From NCBI GenBank assembly GCA_963750295.1, contig CAVVPY010000001.1, positions 2,294,001 to 2,358,000 of the forward strand: a DNA stretch of 64,000 nucleotides, in the 5' to 3' direction. This document shows, piece by piece, positions 16,633 to 24,673 of this stretch. The position numbers and the translations under genes are program-made. The DNA comes from CAVVPY01 sp963750295 (lineage in GTDB: Bacteria > Actinomycetota > Actinomycetes > Mycobacteriales > Jatrophihabitantaceae). The notes beneath the pieces were generated by a model that was given only the letters and a program-made list of their open reading frames with translations, searched no databases and was not told the DNA's origin. Position 1 is the stretch's first letter, and the number at the start of each line of letters is the position of its first letter.

Positions 16633-17292
16633 GTGATGAATCACAACACCGCCACTGACACAAGCACCCACACCCCGGGCGAGCGACGCCACCGGCGTGG
16701 CCACGGGCCTGGCCCGCGCGGCCACGGACACGGCGGCGGCCCGCGCGGTCGCGGCTTCGGCCGTCCGGGCGGCTGGCAGCAGGCCGACCTGCCCCCCGCC
16801 GACGACGCGCCCGCCTGGTTCGTCGGGCGGCTGCCCGGCGACTGGTTCACCGGCGAGCCGACGGTGACCGTCGACCGGGAAGAGATCATCGTGATCGGCG
16901 AACTCGTGGCACCCGAGGGAACCGACGAGGCCGGCCGCGCCGCCGCGGCGCACGGGCGGATCACCCGCTTCCGCGAGGACACCCGCGAGACGCGAATGCA
17001 GATCGCCGACGAGGCCGAAGCCCGCTACGGACGCAAGGTCGCCTGGGGCGCCCGCATCGGCGAGACCTCCGTGCTGTTCACCCATCTCGCCGTCCCGGTG
17101 ATGACTCGGCTGCGACAGGACGAACGGCGGGTACTCGACACGCTCGTGGACGCCGGCGTGGCCCGGTCACGGTCCGAGGCGCTCGCCTGGTGCGTCACGC
17201 TCGTCGGTGAGCACACCGACGACTGGCTCTCGAGCTTGCGCGACGCGATGAGCGCCGTGGAGAAGGTCCGCGCCGAGGGTCCCGACCTCTAA
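16633..17292 (+). CDS. Conserved actinobacterial protein with RHH-like C-terminal segment
   Basis: This 219-residue protein has a His/Gly/Arg-rich low-complexity N-terminus (residues 1-50, many GHG and RGHG units that could bind metal or nucleic acid), then a conserved part from WFVGRLPGDWFTGEP through VTVDREEIIVIGEL. The C-terminal segment (about 155-200, RLRQDERRVLDTLVDAGVARSRSEALAWC) resembles a ribbon-helix-helix dimerisation unit. I do not know a function. A strong AAGGAG at 16618-16623 lies 9 nt before the GTG at 16633, which fixes the start. The palindrome upstream suggests a regulated, possibly self-regulated, gene. It overlaps the convergent gene by 4 bp. Confidence 0.7.
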   Translation: MMNHNTATDTSTHTPGERRHRRGHGPGPRGHGHGGGPRGRGFGRPGGWQQADLPPADDAPAWFVGRLPGDWFTGEPTVTVDREEIIVIGELVAPEGTDEAGRAAAAHGRITRFREDTRETRMQIADEAEARYGRKVAWGARIGETSVLFTHLAVPVMTRLRQDERRVLDTLVDAGVARSRSEALAWCVTLVGEHTDDWLSSLRDAMSAVEKVRAEGPDL

Positions 17293-18764
17293 CGCCGGCG
17301 CAGCAGCCCGTCCAACTGGGCAGCCCAGCCGTCGGTGTGGATCGCCCGGCCGCGGAACCCGCTGCGCAGCCACGACAGGTAGGGCAGCCGCTCGACCGCG
17401 TCACGGAATCGGGAGTCGACGCCCGACGCGGTCGAGTGGACGGCTGACACCTGGAACCCGATCATCGCCAGCGCCGAGGCCAACGTCCGGATCGCCTGGT
17501 CCGGATCGCCGGGCGGCAGGTCGTAGACGTAGCTGGCGTGCTCACGTTCGTTGAGTACCTCGTACACGACCGCTCCGTGCTCGGGCACAGCCGCGTAAAC
17601 CATCCCCAGGACGGTGGCCGACGCGCCGCCCGTCCCCAACCGGGCGTAGTCGGTGTGCGCGACGCCCGCCGAAGCACCCGGTGGCGAATCGGCAGCGGTG
17701 CGGTCGTGCTGCCGGTCCGGCGCGCTGCCACCCGCGCCCCCGGCCAGGCCGGGCAGACCACCGCCGAAGCCACCCATCAGCGCGGCACCGAGCACGACCG
17801 AACCCACGTCCGCCCCGGAACCGGTCCCGAACAGGTCGGGACCGGCGCGCAGCAGTCCGCCGGTCATGACGCCGGCCAGCCCGCCGGGAGCGGCCCCGAG
17901 CCCGCCGTGGTCGACATGCACATCCACCGGTGTGGCCGAGAGATCCGCCCCGCCGGCGGCTGCGACCTCGACCGACTCGCGCTGGTGCAACGCGAGCCAC
18001 AACTGTCCGCGACGACCGAGTTCCGCGACACACGCGGCACGCTCAGGCAGGGTGGCCGCGCGCAGCAAGGACGCACTGACACTCGACTCGACCGCGTCGA
18101 GCGCGGCCAACGATGCGGGTACGCCGTCGCGAAGCAGCCCGGCCACCGTCCGCCCCGCGATCGTCGGCAGGCCAGGGAGCAACATGTCGATCAGCGTTGC
18201 CGATCGAATGCGCGCAGCATTGATCCGCGTGCGCAACAGGTCGAGGAACTCCGAGGTCCGCGTCGCGAGCCGGTGCAGCTCCAAAGGAGCGCGCCCGTCC
18301 GACGTGATCGTGATCCGGTACCCCGAGGCGTCGGTCTCAACCGAGTCGACGAACGAGAACCGGACCTGCTCGGGGGCGGCCCGTTGCGGCAGCACGACGA
18401 GGACGTCGTCGTAGATCCGCAGCTCGGCGTCGACGTCGTGGACGGCTCCCGGAAAGTTCACCGGTGTTCCGATCCCACCGAGAAGCAGGGCGTTCACCGT
18501 GGCCTCGGACCGGACCGCGGCGAAGTCGCTGAGCAGCTGGGTACGCAACGCACCGAGCTGGGCGAGCTCGAGCGAGGGCCCTTCCGCGAGCTGCATCAGC
18601 ACCACGTAGGGCGCCGGTTCGCTGATCGCGGTCACATCGATCGGCCGGACGCGCAGCGGTTGACCGAGTTGCGGGACGACAACGAGCGAGCCCGCCTCGA
18701 CCCGGGCCTGCGCCTCGCCCTCGTCGAGCACCTGGCCGGATTCGGCAAGCAGCCGGAAGCGCAC
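17289..18764 (-). CDS. Conserved hypothetical protein, Gly-rich
   Basis: I do not recognise this 491-residue protein. The N-terminal 250 residues look globular and mixed alpha/beta (VRFRLLAESGQVLDEGE, then repeated hydrophobic strands). Residues 300-375 are rich in Gly and Ala, and a compact C-terminal domain (380-491) contains ATVLGMVYAAVPEHGAVVYEVLNE and ends in basic residues. No signal peptide or clear membrane helix is seen. GTG 18764 is taken as start because it lies 10 bp after the zinc-ribbon gene; the frame upstream is antisense-like. The pair is probably one operon. Function may relate to that zinc-ribbon partner. Confidence 0.65.
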   Translation of the reverse strand: MRFRLLAESGQVLDEGEAQARVEAGSLVVVPQLGQPLRVRPIDVTAISEPAPYVVLMQLAEGPSLELAQLGALRTQLLSDFAAVRSEATVNALLLGGIGTPVNFPGAVHDVDAELRIYDDVLVVLPQRAAPEQVRFSFVDSVETDASGYRITITSDGRAPLELHRLATRTSEFLDLLRTRINAARIRSATLIDMLLPGLPTIAGRTVAGLLRDGVPASLAALDAVESSVSASLLRAATLPERAACVAELGRRGQLWLALHQRESVEVAAAGGADLSATPVDVHVDHGGLGAAPGGLAGVMTGGLLRAGPDLFGTGSGADVGSVVLGAALMGGFGGGLPGLAGGAGGSAPDRQHDRTAADSPPGASAGVAHTDYARLGTGGASATVLGMVYAAVPEHGAVVYEVLNEREHASYVYDLPPGDPDQAIRTLASALAMIGFQVSAVHSTASGVDSRFRDAVERLPYLSWLRSGFRGRAIHTDGWAAQLDGLLRRR

Positions 18765-18774
18765 CGGACCAGCC

Positions 18775-19434
18775 CTACGCGACCGGTGTGCCGCACTCGG
18801 CGCAGAACGTGCCGCCGGCCAGTTGGCTGCCGCAGTTGCCGCAGAACTTCTTCGTCTGAGCAGGAGCTGACTGCAGGGCCGTCCCGCAGTGCTGGCAGAA
18901 CTTCCCGCCGCCGGTCTCGCCGTTGCAACCGGGGCACAGTCCCGCGCGCTCGTCGACCACATTGAGGTGGCCGGTGTAGTCCTGCTGCATGATCCGGTCC
19001 TGGAGTTGCAAGCGTTGCGCCTCGGCCTGCATACCGGCGATCTCCTGATCCAGACGCGGCGCGCAGCTCACGCACAGGCCGCGCTCGGTGTTCCAGCAGA
19101 CGTTCTTGCAGACCCATTGACCGCATCGGTGGCACTGCTCGAAGTGCGGACGGACGTCGTCGACGGCCTCGGCCAACCGCTTGTCGCGAGTCGAGCCGCG
19201 GACGCCGTCGCGCAGCCACTCGGCGTTCCACCCGGCGTTCTCCATCTTGCTGCCGACCTCGCCGCCGAGCATCCCGCCACCCATCGAGAGCAGCCGGCCA
19301 CCGAAGCCGAGCGTCGAGTGCCGGAAGGTCGACTCGTACCCGTTGCCGCATCGCATGCAGTGGAAGCGGAACTGGTAACCCTCGCGCGTCGACATGTCGT
19401 CGTAGTTGTTCGTGAACGGAACTGCATCTGGCAT
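18775..19434 (-). CDS. Zinc-ribbon protein
   Basis: A 219-residue soluble protein built around several Cys pairs. An N-terminal CMRC is followed by CHRCGQWVCKNVCWN with CVSC (a treble-clef-like set near residues 105-135). Two tandem C-terminal zinc ribbons follow, CPGCNGETGGGKFCQHCG and CGNCGSQLAGGTFCAECG. A Met/Gly-rich stretch (GGRLLSMGGGMLGGEVGSK) lies between. The start is ATG 19434, with a textbook AGGAGG at 19446-19441 and a 6-nt spacer. It precedes the 491-residue protein by 10 bp. A role as an adaptor is a guess; no enzyme motif is present. Confidence 0.75.
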   Translation of the reverse strand: MPDAVPFTNNYDDMSTREGYQFRFHCMRCGNGYESTFRHSTLGFGGRLLSMGGGMLGGEVGSKMENAGWNAEWLRDGVRGSTRDKRLAEAVDDVRPHFEQCHRCGQWVCKNVCWNTERGLCVSCAPRLDQEIAGMQAEAQRLQLQDRIMQQDYTGHLNVVDERAGLCPGCNGETGGGKFCQHCGTALQSAPAQTKKFCGNCGSQLAGGTFCAECGTPVA

Positions 19435-19443
19435 GCGCCACCT

Positions 19444-19494
19444 CCTCGACGCGGCGCTCCGCGCGCCCAATGCCGGGACGGTAATGCGTCGAGG
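19444..19494 (-). promoter_or_regulatory. Inverted repeat overlapping the ribosome site of the zinc-ribbon gene
   Basis: CCTCGACGC (19444-19452) and GCGTCGAGG (19486-19494) form a perfect 9-bp stem with a 33-nt loop between the DUF255 stop and the zinc-ribbon start. One arm includes part of the AGGAGG site, so folding would hide it. It could also act as terminator for the upstream gene. Confidence 0.5.
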
Positions 19495-19498
19495 CCGG

Positions 19499-21490
19499 TC
19501 AGTCGACCGGCGCCGTCGCAAGTTGACGGCTCAGCCCTTGGACGGACGTGACCGGAAGGTCGCAAACCATGCCACGGCAGACATACGCCGCCGGGCCACC
19601 GCCGACGAGCGGCCGATCGGCAAGCAACGGGACGCCGTCCGCGTCCGGGGCGCCGCTGACCACGACCGCACCCGGTGGCCGCTCGCGCCAGGCCGTCCGG
19701 GTCAATTCGCCGACGCCGTTCTCACCGACCACGGCGATCTGCACCGGGCCGGCGATCAGGCCCTCTGCGGCGGCGAGCGCCCAACCCAGGAACCGCGGTT
19801 GGCGCGTCCCCAACGCGGTCACGACGGTGAGGGCGGATTCGGCGGCTGCCCGATGTTCGAGCGACCCGGTGAGAGCCGAGTAGGCCACCAGCGCGGTCGC
19901 CAGCGCGCTGCTGCCAGAAGGTGCAGCGTTGTCGGTCGGGTCCTTCGGGCGGCGCACGAGTTGCTCGGCGTCCGAGCCGGTGTCGAAGAATCCCCCGGCG
20001 CCATCGGTGAAGCTGGCCAGCGCGACGTCCAGCAGTTCGCCGGCTGCAGCGAGCCACTGCGGGTCACCGGTCGCCTGGTGCAGCACGAGCAGCCCGTCCG
20101 CGAGGTCGCCGTAGTCCTCGGCGACCGCGAGCGCCGAACCGACCCGGCCGTCGCGCGACGTGCGGCGCAGCCGACCACCGACGAGGTGTCGGTCGACCAA
20201 CAGTTCCGCGCAGCGGGTGGCGGCCTCGAGGTAGCGCGCGTCGAGCAGTACGCCGGCCTCGGCCAAGCCGGCCAGCGCCAAGCCGTTCCACGCCGCCACG
20301 ATCTTGTCGTCACGCGCAGGCTGCGGCCGGGTACTGCGTGCCGCCAGCAGCATCGTGCGAATGTCCTGGTACTGCTGGACATTCTCCGGATCGCTGAGCA
20401 GCTGCAGCGTGGACGCGCCGTGCTCGAAGGTGCCGTCATCGGTGACGTGGAACAACCGGGCCGCCGCCTCGCCGTCCGGGCCGAGCACTTCGCGCAACTG
20501 GTCGGGCGTCCACACGTAGGTCAGTCCCTCGACCCCGTCGGTGTCGGCGTCGAGCGCGGACGCGAAGCCGCCCTCAGCAGTGCCGAGGTCACGGACGATG
20601 AAGTCCGCGGTCTCACGGGCGATCCGTTCCGCGAACGGTGACCCCGTCAGCCGCCACCAGTGCAGGTAGACCCGCAGCAGCAATGCGTTGTCATACAGCA
20701 TCTTCTCGAAGTGCGGGACCACCCAGGCGGCATCCACCGAGTACCGCGCGAAGCCACCGGCGAGTTGGTCATACATTCCGCCGCGGCCCATCGCGTCCAT
20801 CGTCCGTTCGGCCATCGCCAGCGACATCGGGTCGGCCGTGCGCTCGTGATGGCGCAGCAGGAACTCGAGCACCATCGACGGCGGGAACTTCGGTGCGCCC
20901 CCGAACCCGCCGCGCGCCTGATCGAACTGTGGCACCAAGGCAGTCGCGGCTTCGTCCAGTTCGGCGGCAGTTGCGGCGGCGGCGCCGGACGTGTCGAACG
21001 ACCCGGCGGACGAGAGCGCGTCCACGATGCGGCGGCCGGCGTCGAGCACCTCGCCGCGTCGTTCGCGCCATGCCTGCGCAACGGTCACCAGCAACTCGAC
21101 GAATTCGGTCCGCGGGAAGAACGTGCCGGCGAAGAACGGCGCTCCATCCGGCGTGAGCAGGCAGGTCATCGGCCAGCCGCCCCGCCCGGTCAGTGCCGTC
21201 GTCGCGTCCATGTAGACGGCGTCGACGTCCGGTCGCTCCTCTCGATCGACCTTGACGTTGACGTAGTGGGCGTTCATGACGGCGGCGACGTCGGCACGCT
21301 CGAACGAGTCGTGTGCCATCACGTGACACCAGTGGCAGGCCGCATAACCGACCGACAACAGGATCGGGACGTCACGCCGCGTGGCTTCGGCGAAGGCGTC
21401 ATCGCCCCACTCGTACCAGTCGACCGGGTTGTCGGCGTGCTGGCGCAGGTACGGGCTCATCGAGCTCTCAAGCCGGTTCACCACAACCAT
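19499..21490 (-). CDS. DUF255 thioredoxin-domain protein (YyaL/SPATA20 family)
   Basis: The 663-residue protein has an N-terminal thioredoxin-like domain (residues 1-165) with the family start RLESSMSPYLRQHADNPVDW and the redox-type motif YAACHWCHVMA near residue 54. An (alpha/alpha)6 six-hairpin domain follows (about 190-600), including WVVPHFEKMLYDNALL. It resembles N-acylglucosamine 2-epimerase-like folds; substrate is unknown. The position after the TrhA region equals Rv1084 in M. tuberculosis. The start is ATG 21490 because the family consensus begins right there; the open frame up to 21805 does not look like protein. Confidence 0.88.
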   Translation of the reverse strand: MVVVNRLESSMSPYLRQHADNPVDWYEWGDDAFAEATRRDVPILLSVGYAACHWCHVMAHDSFERADVAAVMNAHYVNVKVDREERPDVDAVYMDATTALTGRGGWPMTCLLTPDGAPFFAGTFFPRTEFVELLVTVAQAWRERRGEVLDAGRRIVDALSSAGSFDTSGAAAATAAELDEAATALVPQFDQARGGFGGAPKFPPSMVLEFLLRHHERTADPMSLAMAERTMDAMGRGGMYDQLAGGFARYSVDAAWVVPHFEKMLYDNALLLRVYLHWWRLTGSPFAERIARETADFIVRDLGTAEGGFASALDADTDGVEGLTYVWTPDQLREVLGPDGEAAARLFHVTDDGTFEHGASTLQLLSDPENVQQYQDIRTMLLAARSTRPQPARDDKIVAAWNGLALAGLAEAGVLLDARYLEAATRCAELLVDRHLVGGRLRRTSRDGRVGSALAVAEDYGDLADGLLVLHQATGDPQWLAAAGELLDVALASFTDGAGGFFDTGSDAEQLVRRPKDPTDNAAPSGSSALATALVAYSALTGSLEHRAAAESALTVVTALGTRQPRFLGWALAAAEGLIAGPVQIAVVGENGVGELTRTAWRERPPGAVVVSGAPDADGVPLLADRPLVGGGPAAYVCRGMVCDLPVTSVQGLSRQLATAPVD

Positions 21491-21807
21491 GGTGTCAGGC
21501 CGACTCGGGATACCCGAAAGTGACGCCCGAGTCCGCTTGTCACCGGATGCGCACCTGGCGTGCGCCACCATGCCCCAAACGCCGCTGTTCACGGCCGACC
21601 ACCCCTTGCGTCTGTCGCGGGCGCCGCGGCGGCAGGGCTGATGTCTGCTCTGCGGGAGGCCGTCTCGGCCAAGTCCTGGGCCGCGTCGCGGGCTTGCTTC
21701 CCACGCGGTACGGAACTCAGCGACGATCTCGCGGGCCGAAGCCGCGCGGCGCGCCGATGCACTCGGCCCTGACCGAACGGTTCCCGTCGCGATGTCGCGG
21801 TTCACCC
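21491..21807. other. Intergenic stretch, 317 bp
   Basis: Between the DUF255 start and the end of the winged-helix-like gene I see only open frames without recognisable protein or ribosome sites. No tRNA cloverleaf is seen. It probably holds the DUF255 promoter, which I could not place, and perhaps gene debris. Confidence 0.5.
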
Positions 21808-22554
21808 TCAGCCGTGCAGGGCGGCCATGCCTGCGATCAGGTCGAGTCGTTGTTGCGGCGCCAGGACTCGGTAGACACTGCTCGCCCGACGGTTGGTGTC
21901 CGATTCGATGGCGTCACGCTCAGGTCCTGGTGCAAGTTGCTTGATCTGTTCCAGCGAGAGGCCGGCGCTGCGCCAGGCAGCGATGTGGCTGTCGAAGCGA
22001 TGAAATCGCAGCGCGGTCAGCAACTCGGCGAATCGACCTCGGTCGGACAGCTGTGCCTCGTTACCGGCCGAAGGCGCCATGAGTGCGACAGTCTCACCAC
22101 CACCATCGATAGCAGCCACCGCTCGTTCGACCAACGGCAACAGCCGGTCCACCACCGCGCCATCCTGCGACCACAACTCTTGAGCCGTCTGATCCCCGGC
22201 CGCTACGACATCGTGCATGAGCGCACGCCCGGTTGCCGACAACGTCAGCAACCCGTCGTCGGCCGGCTCGAGATGACCATCGGCCAGCAAAGCGTTCAGC
22301 CCGACGGTGACCTGATCGACGGATTGGTAGGTGAACACGGCCAGCAGGTCGCTGGGCCTGAAGGCACGATCGGGATAGACGTTGCGCAGATAGGCCGCCG
22401 TCATCATCGACGGCATACCAATGCCATGAGCCGCGACGATCCGCGGCGCGTGAGTCTTGACCCTGTCCGCCAACGCCAGCCTGAGCCGGTCAAGCGCAGG
22501 CGCTACCAACTCCGCACAGTGCGTCGCGTCAAGCGCAACCATGTCCACGCTCAT
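21808..22554 (-). CDS. Conserved protein, possible winged-helix regulator
   Basis: A 248-residue, mostly helical protein. Residues 50-110 (AYLRNVYPDRAFRPSDLLAV, then SVDQVTVGLNALLADGHLEP and GLLTLSATGRALM) look like a MarR-type winged helix with a wing before the last helix. The rest has no recognised domain. No catalytic motif is seen. The start is ATG 22554, with the -10 box TAGGTT at 22566-22561 exactly 6 nt before it, so it is leaderless; a TTG one codon upstream is disfavoured. Codon use is somewhat less GC-biased than its neighbours, which may hint at later acquisition. Confidence 0.6.
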   Translation of the reverse strand: MSVDMVALDATHCAELVAPALDRLRLALADRVKTHAPRIVAAHGIGMPSMMTAAYLRNVYPDRAFRPSDLLAVFTYQSVDQVTVGLNALLADGHLEPADDGLLTLSATGRALMHDVVAAGDQTAQELWSQDGAVVDRLLPLVERAVAAIDGGGETVALMAPSAGNEAQLSDRGRFAELLTALRFHRFDSHIAAWRSAGLSLEQIKQLAPGPERDAIESDTNRRASSVYRVLAPQQRLDLIAGMAALHG

Positions 22555-22560
22555 CAATCA

Positions 22561-22566
22561 AACCTA
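22561..22566 (-). promoter_or_regulatory. -10 box of the winged-helix-like gene
   Basis: TAGGTT on the minus strand, 6 nt before ATG 22554; no ribosome site is present. Confidence 0.5.
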
Positions 22567-22913
22567 TTCCGCCGGCAGCCACCTGCTGCGGCCCCGCGGT
22601 TGGCGGGCGGCTGATTGGCCCGGCGTGCGAAATTCCAGTCGGCCAAACGGCCCCGGCCCGGGCGCGAGAAGGGCGACGCGCGTCCACGGCACGTCGCCCA
22701 TCCCTGTCGACCGCGAGGGGAGGGAGGTCGCGGTCTGGGTCGCAACGAGGGGGTATGCGGCCCTGATGCGGGTCACGGTCGAGTGCCATGACCGTTGTGG
22801 CCGGCTTCCCAGCGCGCCGGTACTGCTCAGATACCCAGTGACGGCCGTCACATCACGCCCGCAACCAAGATTTTTCCGGCGGGCGCGCGCTACTGATCTA
22901 CGTTCAACAACAG

Positions 22914-22919
22914 TAGGGT
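22914..22919 (+). promoter_or_regulatory. -10 box of the saccharopine-dehydrogenase-like gene
   Basis: TAGGGT with 6 nt to ATG 22926. The AGGGG between them touches the start codon and is too close to act as a ribosome site. Confidence 0.5.
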
Positions 22920-22925
22920 CAGGGG

Positions 22926-24092
22926 ATGGCCGATCGCAGGTACGACATCGTTGTGTTCGGCGCGACCGGGTTCGCCGGCGCGCTCACCGCCGAGTACCTG
23001 GCCCGGCACGCTCCGGTCGACTGCCGCTGGGCGCTCGCCGGGCGCAACGCGGACAAGCTGGCCAGCGTTCGCGACCAACTCAGCGCCATCGACCCGGCGC
23101 TCGCCGACCTGCCGCTGCTCACCGCAGACTCGGCCGACGGCCCCGCACTGCGGGCGATCGCCGAATCCGCACGGGTGATCGCGACGACGGTCGGGCCCTA
23201 CGTGCTGCATGGCGGCCCACTGGTCGCCGCCTGTGCCGCCGCAGGCACGGATTACCTCGACCTGACCGGCGAGCCGGAGTTCGTCGACACGACCTACGTC
23301 CGTCACCACGAGCAGGCGGTCGCAACCGGCGCGCGCCTCGTCCACGCCTGCGGGTTCGACTCGGTGCCGCACGACATCGGGGCGTACTACACCGTGCTGC
23401 AGTTGCCCGAAGGGGTGCCGGTGACCGTCCGCGGATACGTCGAGGCGTCCGCGCAGTTCTCCGGTGGGACATTCGCGTCGGCGCTCACGGGCTTCTCTCG
23501 CGCGCGCCAGAATGTTGCGGCGGCGCGCGCTCGCAAGCGAGTCGAGGACCGCGGCACCCGCAACGTCACCGCGACAGCCGGCCGCCCGCACCGCTCGGCG
23601 GAGACCAACGGATGGGCCCTGCCGTTCCCGTCCCTGGACCCGCAGGTGATCGCCCGGTCGGCCCGCGCGATCGAACGCTACGGGCCGGACTTCCGCTACA
23701 GCCACTTCGTCTCGGTGCCGCACGCATGGACGGCGGCTGCCATCGTCGGTGGCGTCGGCGGACTCGTGCTGGTCGCGCAGGTCCCGCCCGCGCGGCGCGC
23801 GCTGCTCAACCGGCTGCCGGCCGGCGCGGGACCATCGCTCGAACGCCGACGCCGCAGTTGGTTCCGCGTCACGTTCGTCGGCGAAGGCGGCGGCGAGCGG
23901 GTCGTGACCCGGGTGTCCGGCGGCGATCCAGGGTATGACGAGACGGCGAAAATGCTGGCCGAGTCCGCGCTGGCGCTCGCCTTCGACGACCTACCGGCTA
24001 CGGCCGGTCAGGTGACGACCGCGACTGCGATGGGCGACGCCCTGCTCGAGCGGTTGCGGAAGGCAGACATGGGCTTCGAGGTGCTGTCGTGA
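22926..24092 (+). CDS. Saccharopine dehydrogenase-like oxidoreductase (trans-acting enoyl reductase type)
   Basis: The 388-residue protein opens with a Rossmann fold (YDIVVFGATGFAGALTAEYLA), giving the GxTGxxG nucleotide motif at residues 11-18. The family segments TVGPYVLHGGPLVAACAAAGTDYLDLTGEPEF and HACGFDSVPHDIGAYY follow in shorter matches along residues 90-150. This group includes the mycobacterial trans-acting enoyl reductases that work with polyketide synthases in lipid synthesis, but most members are uncharacterised, and no synthase lies nearby. It is coupled by a 4-bp GTGA overlap to the mycothiol-type gene. Substrate is unknown. Confidence 0.85.
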   Translation: MADRRYDIVVFGATGFAGALTAEYLARHAPVDCRWALAGRNADKLASVRDQLSAIDPALADLPLLTADSADGPALRAIAESARVIATTVGPYVLHGGPLVAACAAAGTDYLDLTGEPEFVDTTYVRHHEQAVATGARLVHACGFDSVPHDIGAYYTVLQLPEGVPVTVRGYVEASAQFSGGTFASALTGFSRARQNVAAARARKRVEDRGTRNVTATAGRPHRSAETNGWALPFPSLDPQVIARSARAIERYGPDFRYSHFVSVPHAWTAAAIVGGVGGLVLVAQVPPARRALLNRLPAGAGPSLERRRRSWFRVTFVGEGGGERVVTRVSGGDPGYDETAKMLAESALALAFDDLPATAGQVTTATAMGDALLERLRKADMGFEVLS

Positions 24093-24673
24093 GTGTGCTC
24101 GGGGTCGAAGACCTGGTCGCTGAGCGGATCAGCCTGCTCGACATGATCGCGTCGCTGACCAACGAGGAGTTCGAGTCCGGGCGCACGCTGTGTGCCGGCT
24201 GGGCGCCCCGCGACGTCCTGGCACATGTCATCGGCGCCGACGACACGGGGCTCTACCTGCGCTACGCGGGACGGGTGAAGGCGGCGAACAACACGGCGGT
24301 CGAGCGGTCGCGCTCACTTCCTCGCGACGACCTGTTCGCTCGGGCGCAGGCGTGGACGAGCAACCCGGCCCCGGCCAGCAAGCTGATCGCGCGCTATCTC
24401 ATCGGCGATGTCGCGATGCACCACCAGGACGTCCTGCGCGGTCTGGGCCGCACCCGCGAGATCCCGCTGGTCGCCGCCAAGGCGATCTTCCGCGAGGGCG
24501 TGGTGCTGTCCACGGGCACCAAGCGCAACCTGCTGCGCCATCGGGTCGTGCCGACCACGCCGGGGGGCGTGGCGCTCGGGCGCGGCCGGACCGTGCGCGG
24601 CACGACAGAAGCCCTCGGCCTCTGGCTGGCCGGTCGGAAGGGGATCGAGGCAGAGCTCAGCTTCGATCAGTAA
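24089..24673 (+). CDS. Maleylpyruvate isomerase/DinB-like, mycothiol-dependent enzyme family
   Basis: A 194-residue protein with the four-helix DinB-like fold of the mycothiol maleylpyruvate isomerase N-terminal family. TLCAGWAPRDVLAHVIGADDTG supplies the first conserved His (near 51), and LIGDVAMHHQDVLRGLGR supplies the second cluster. These enzymes use a divalent metal and mycothiol for isomerisation or thiol transfer. The actual reaction cannot be deduced. The start codon GTG 24089 lies inside the previous stop (GTGA), so coupled translation is expected. Its end overlaps the convergent membrane-protein gene by 7 bp. Confidence 0.82.
   Translation: MSVLGVEDLVAERISLLDMIASLTNEEFESGRTLCAGWAPRDVLAHVIGADDTGLYLRYAGRVKAANNTAVERSRSLPRDDLFARAQAWTSNPAPASKLIARYLIGDVAMHHQDVLRGLGRTREIPLVAAKAIFREGVVLSTGTKRNLLRHRVVPTTPGGVALGRGRTVRGTTEALGLWLAGRKGIEAELSFDQ

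Larger units (their letters stand above)
22555..22925. other. Divergent intergenic region, 371 bp
   Basis: It separates the winged-helix-like gene from the enoyl-reductase-like gene. Each end carries a leaderless -10 box (22561-22566 minus, 22914-22919 plus). I see no gene, tRNA or convincing hairpin in the middle. Confidence 0.6.

Noticed and set aside
21491..21805. N-terminal extension of the DUF255 protein
   Set aside because: Family members begin near RLESSMSPYL; the extra 105 residues lack similarity and a ribosome site.
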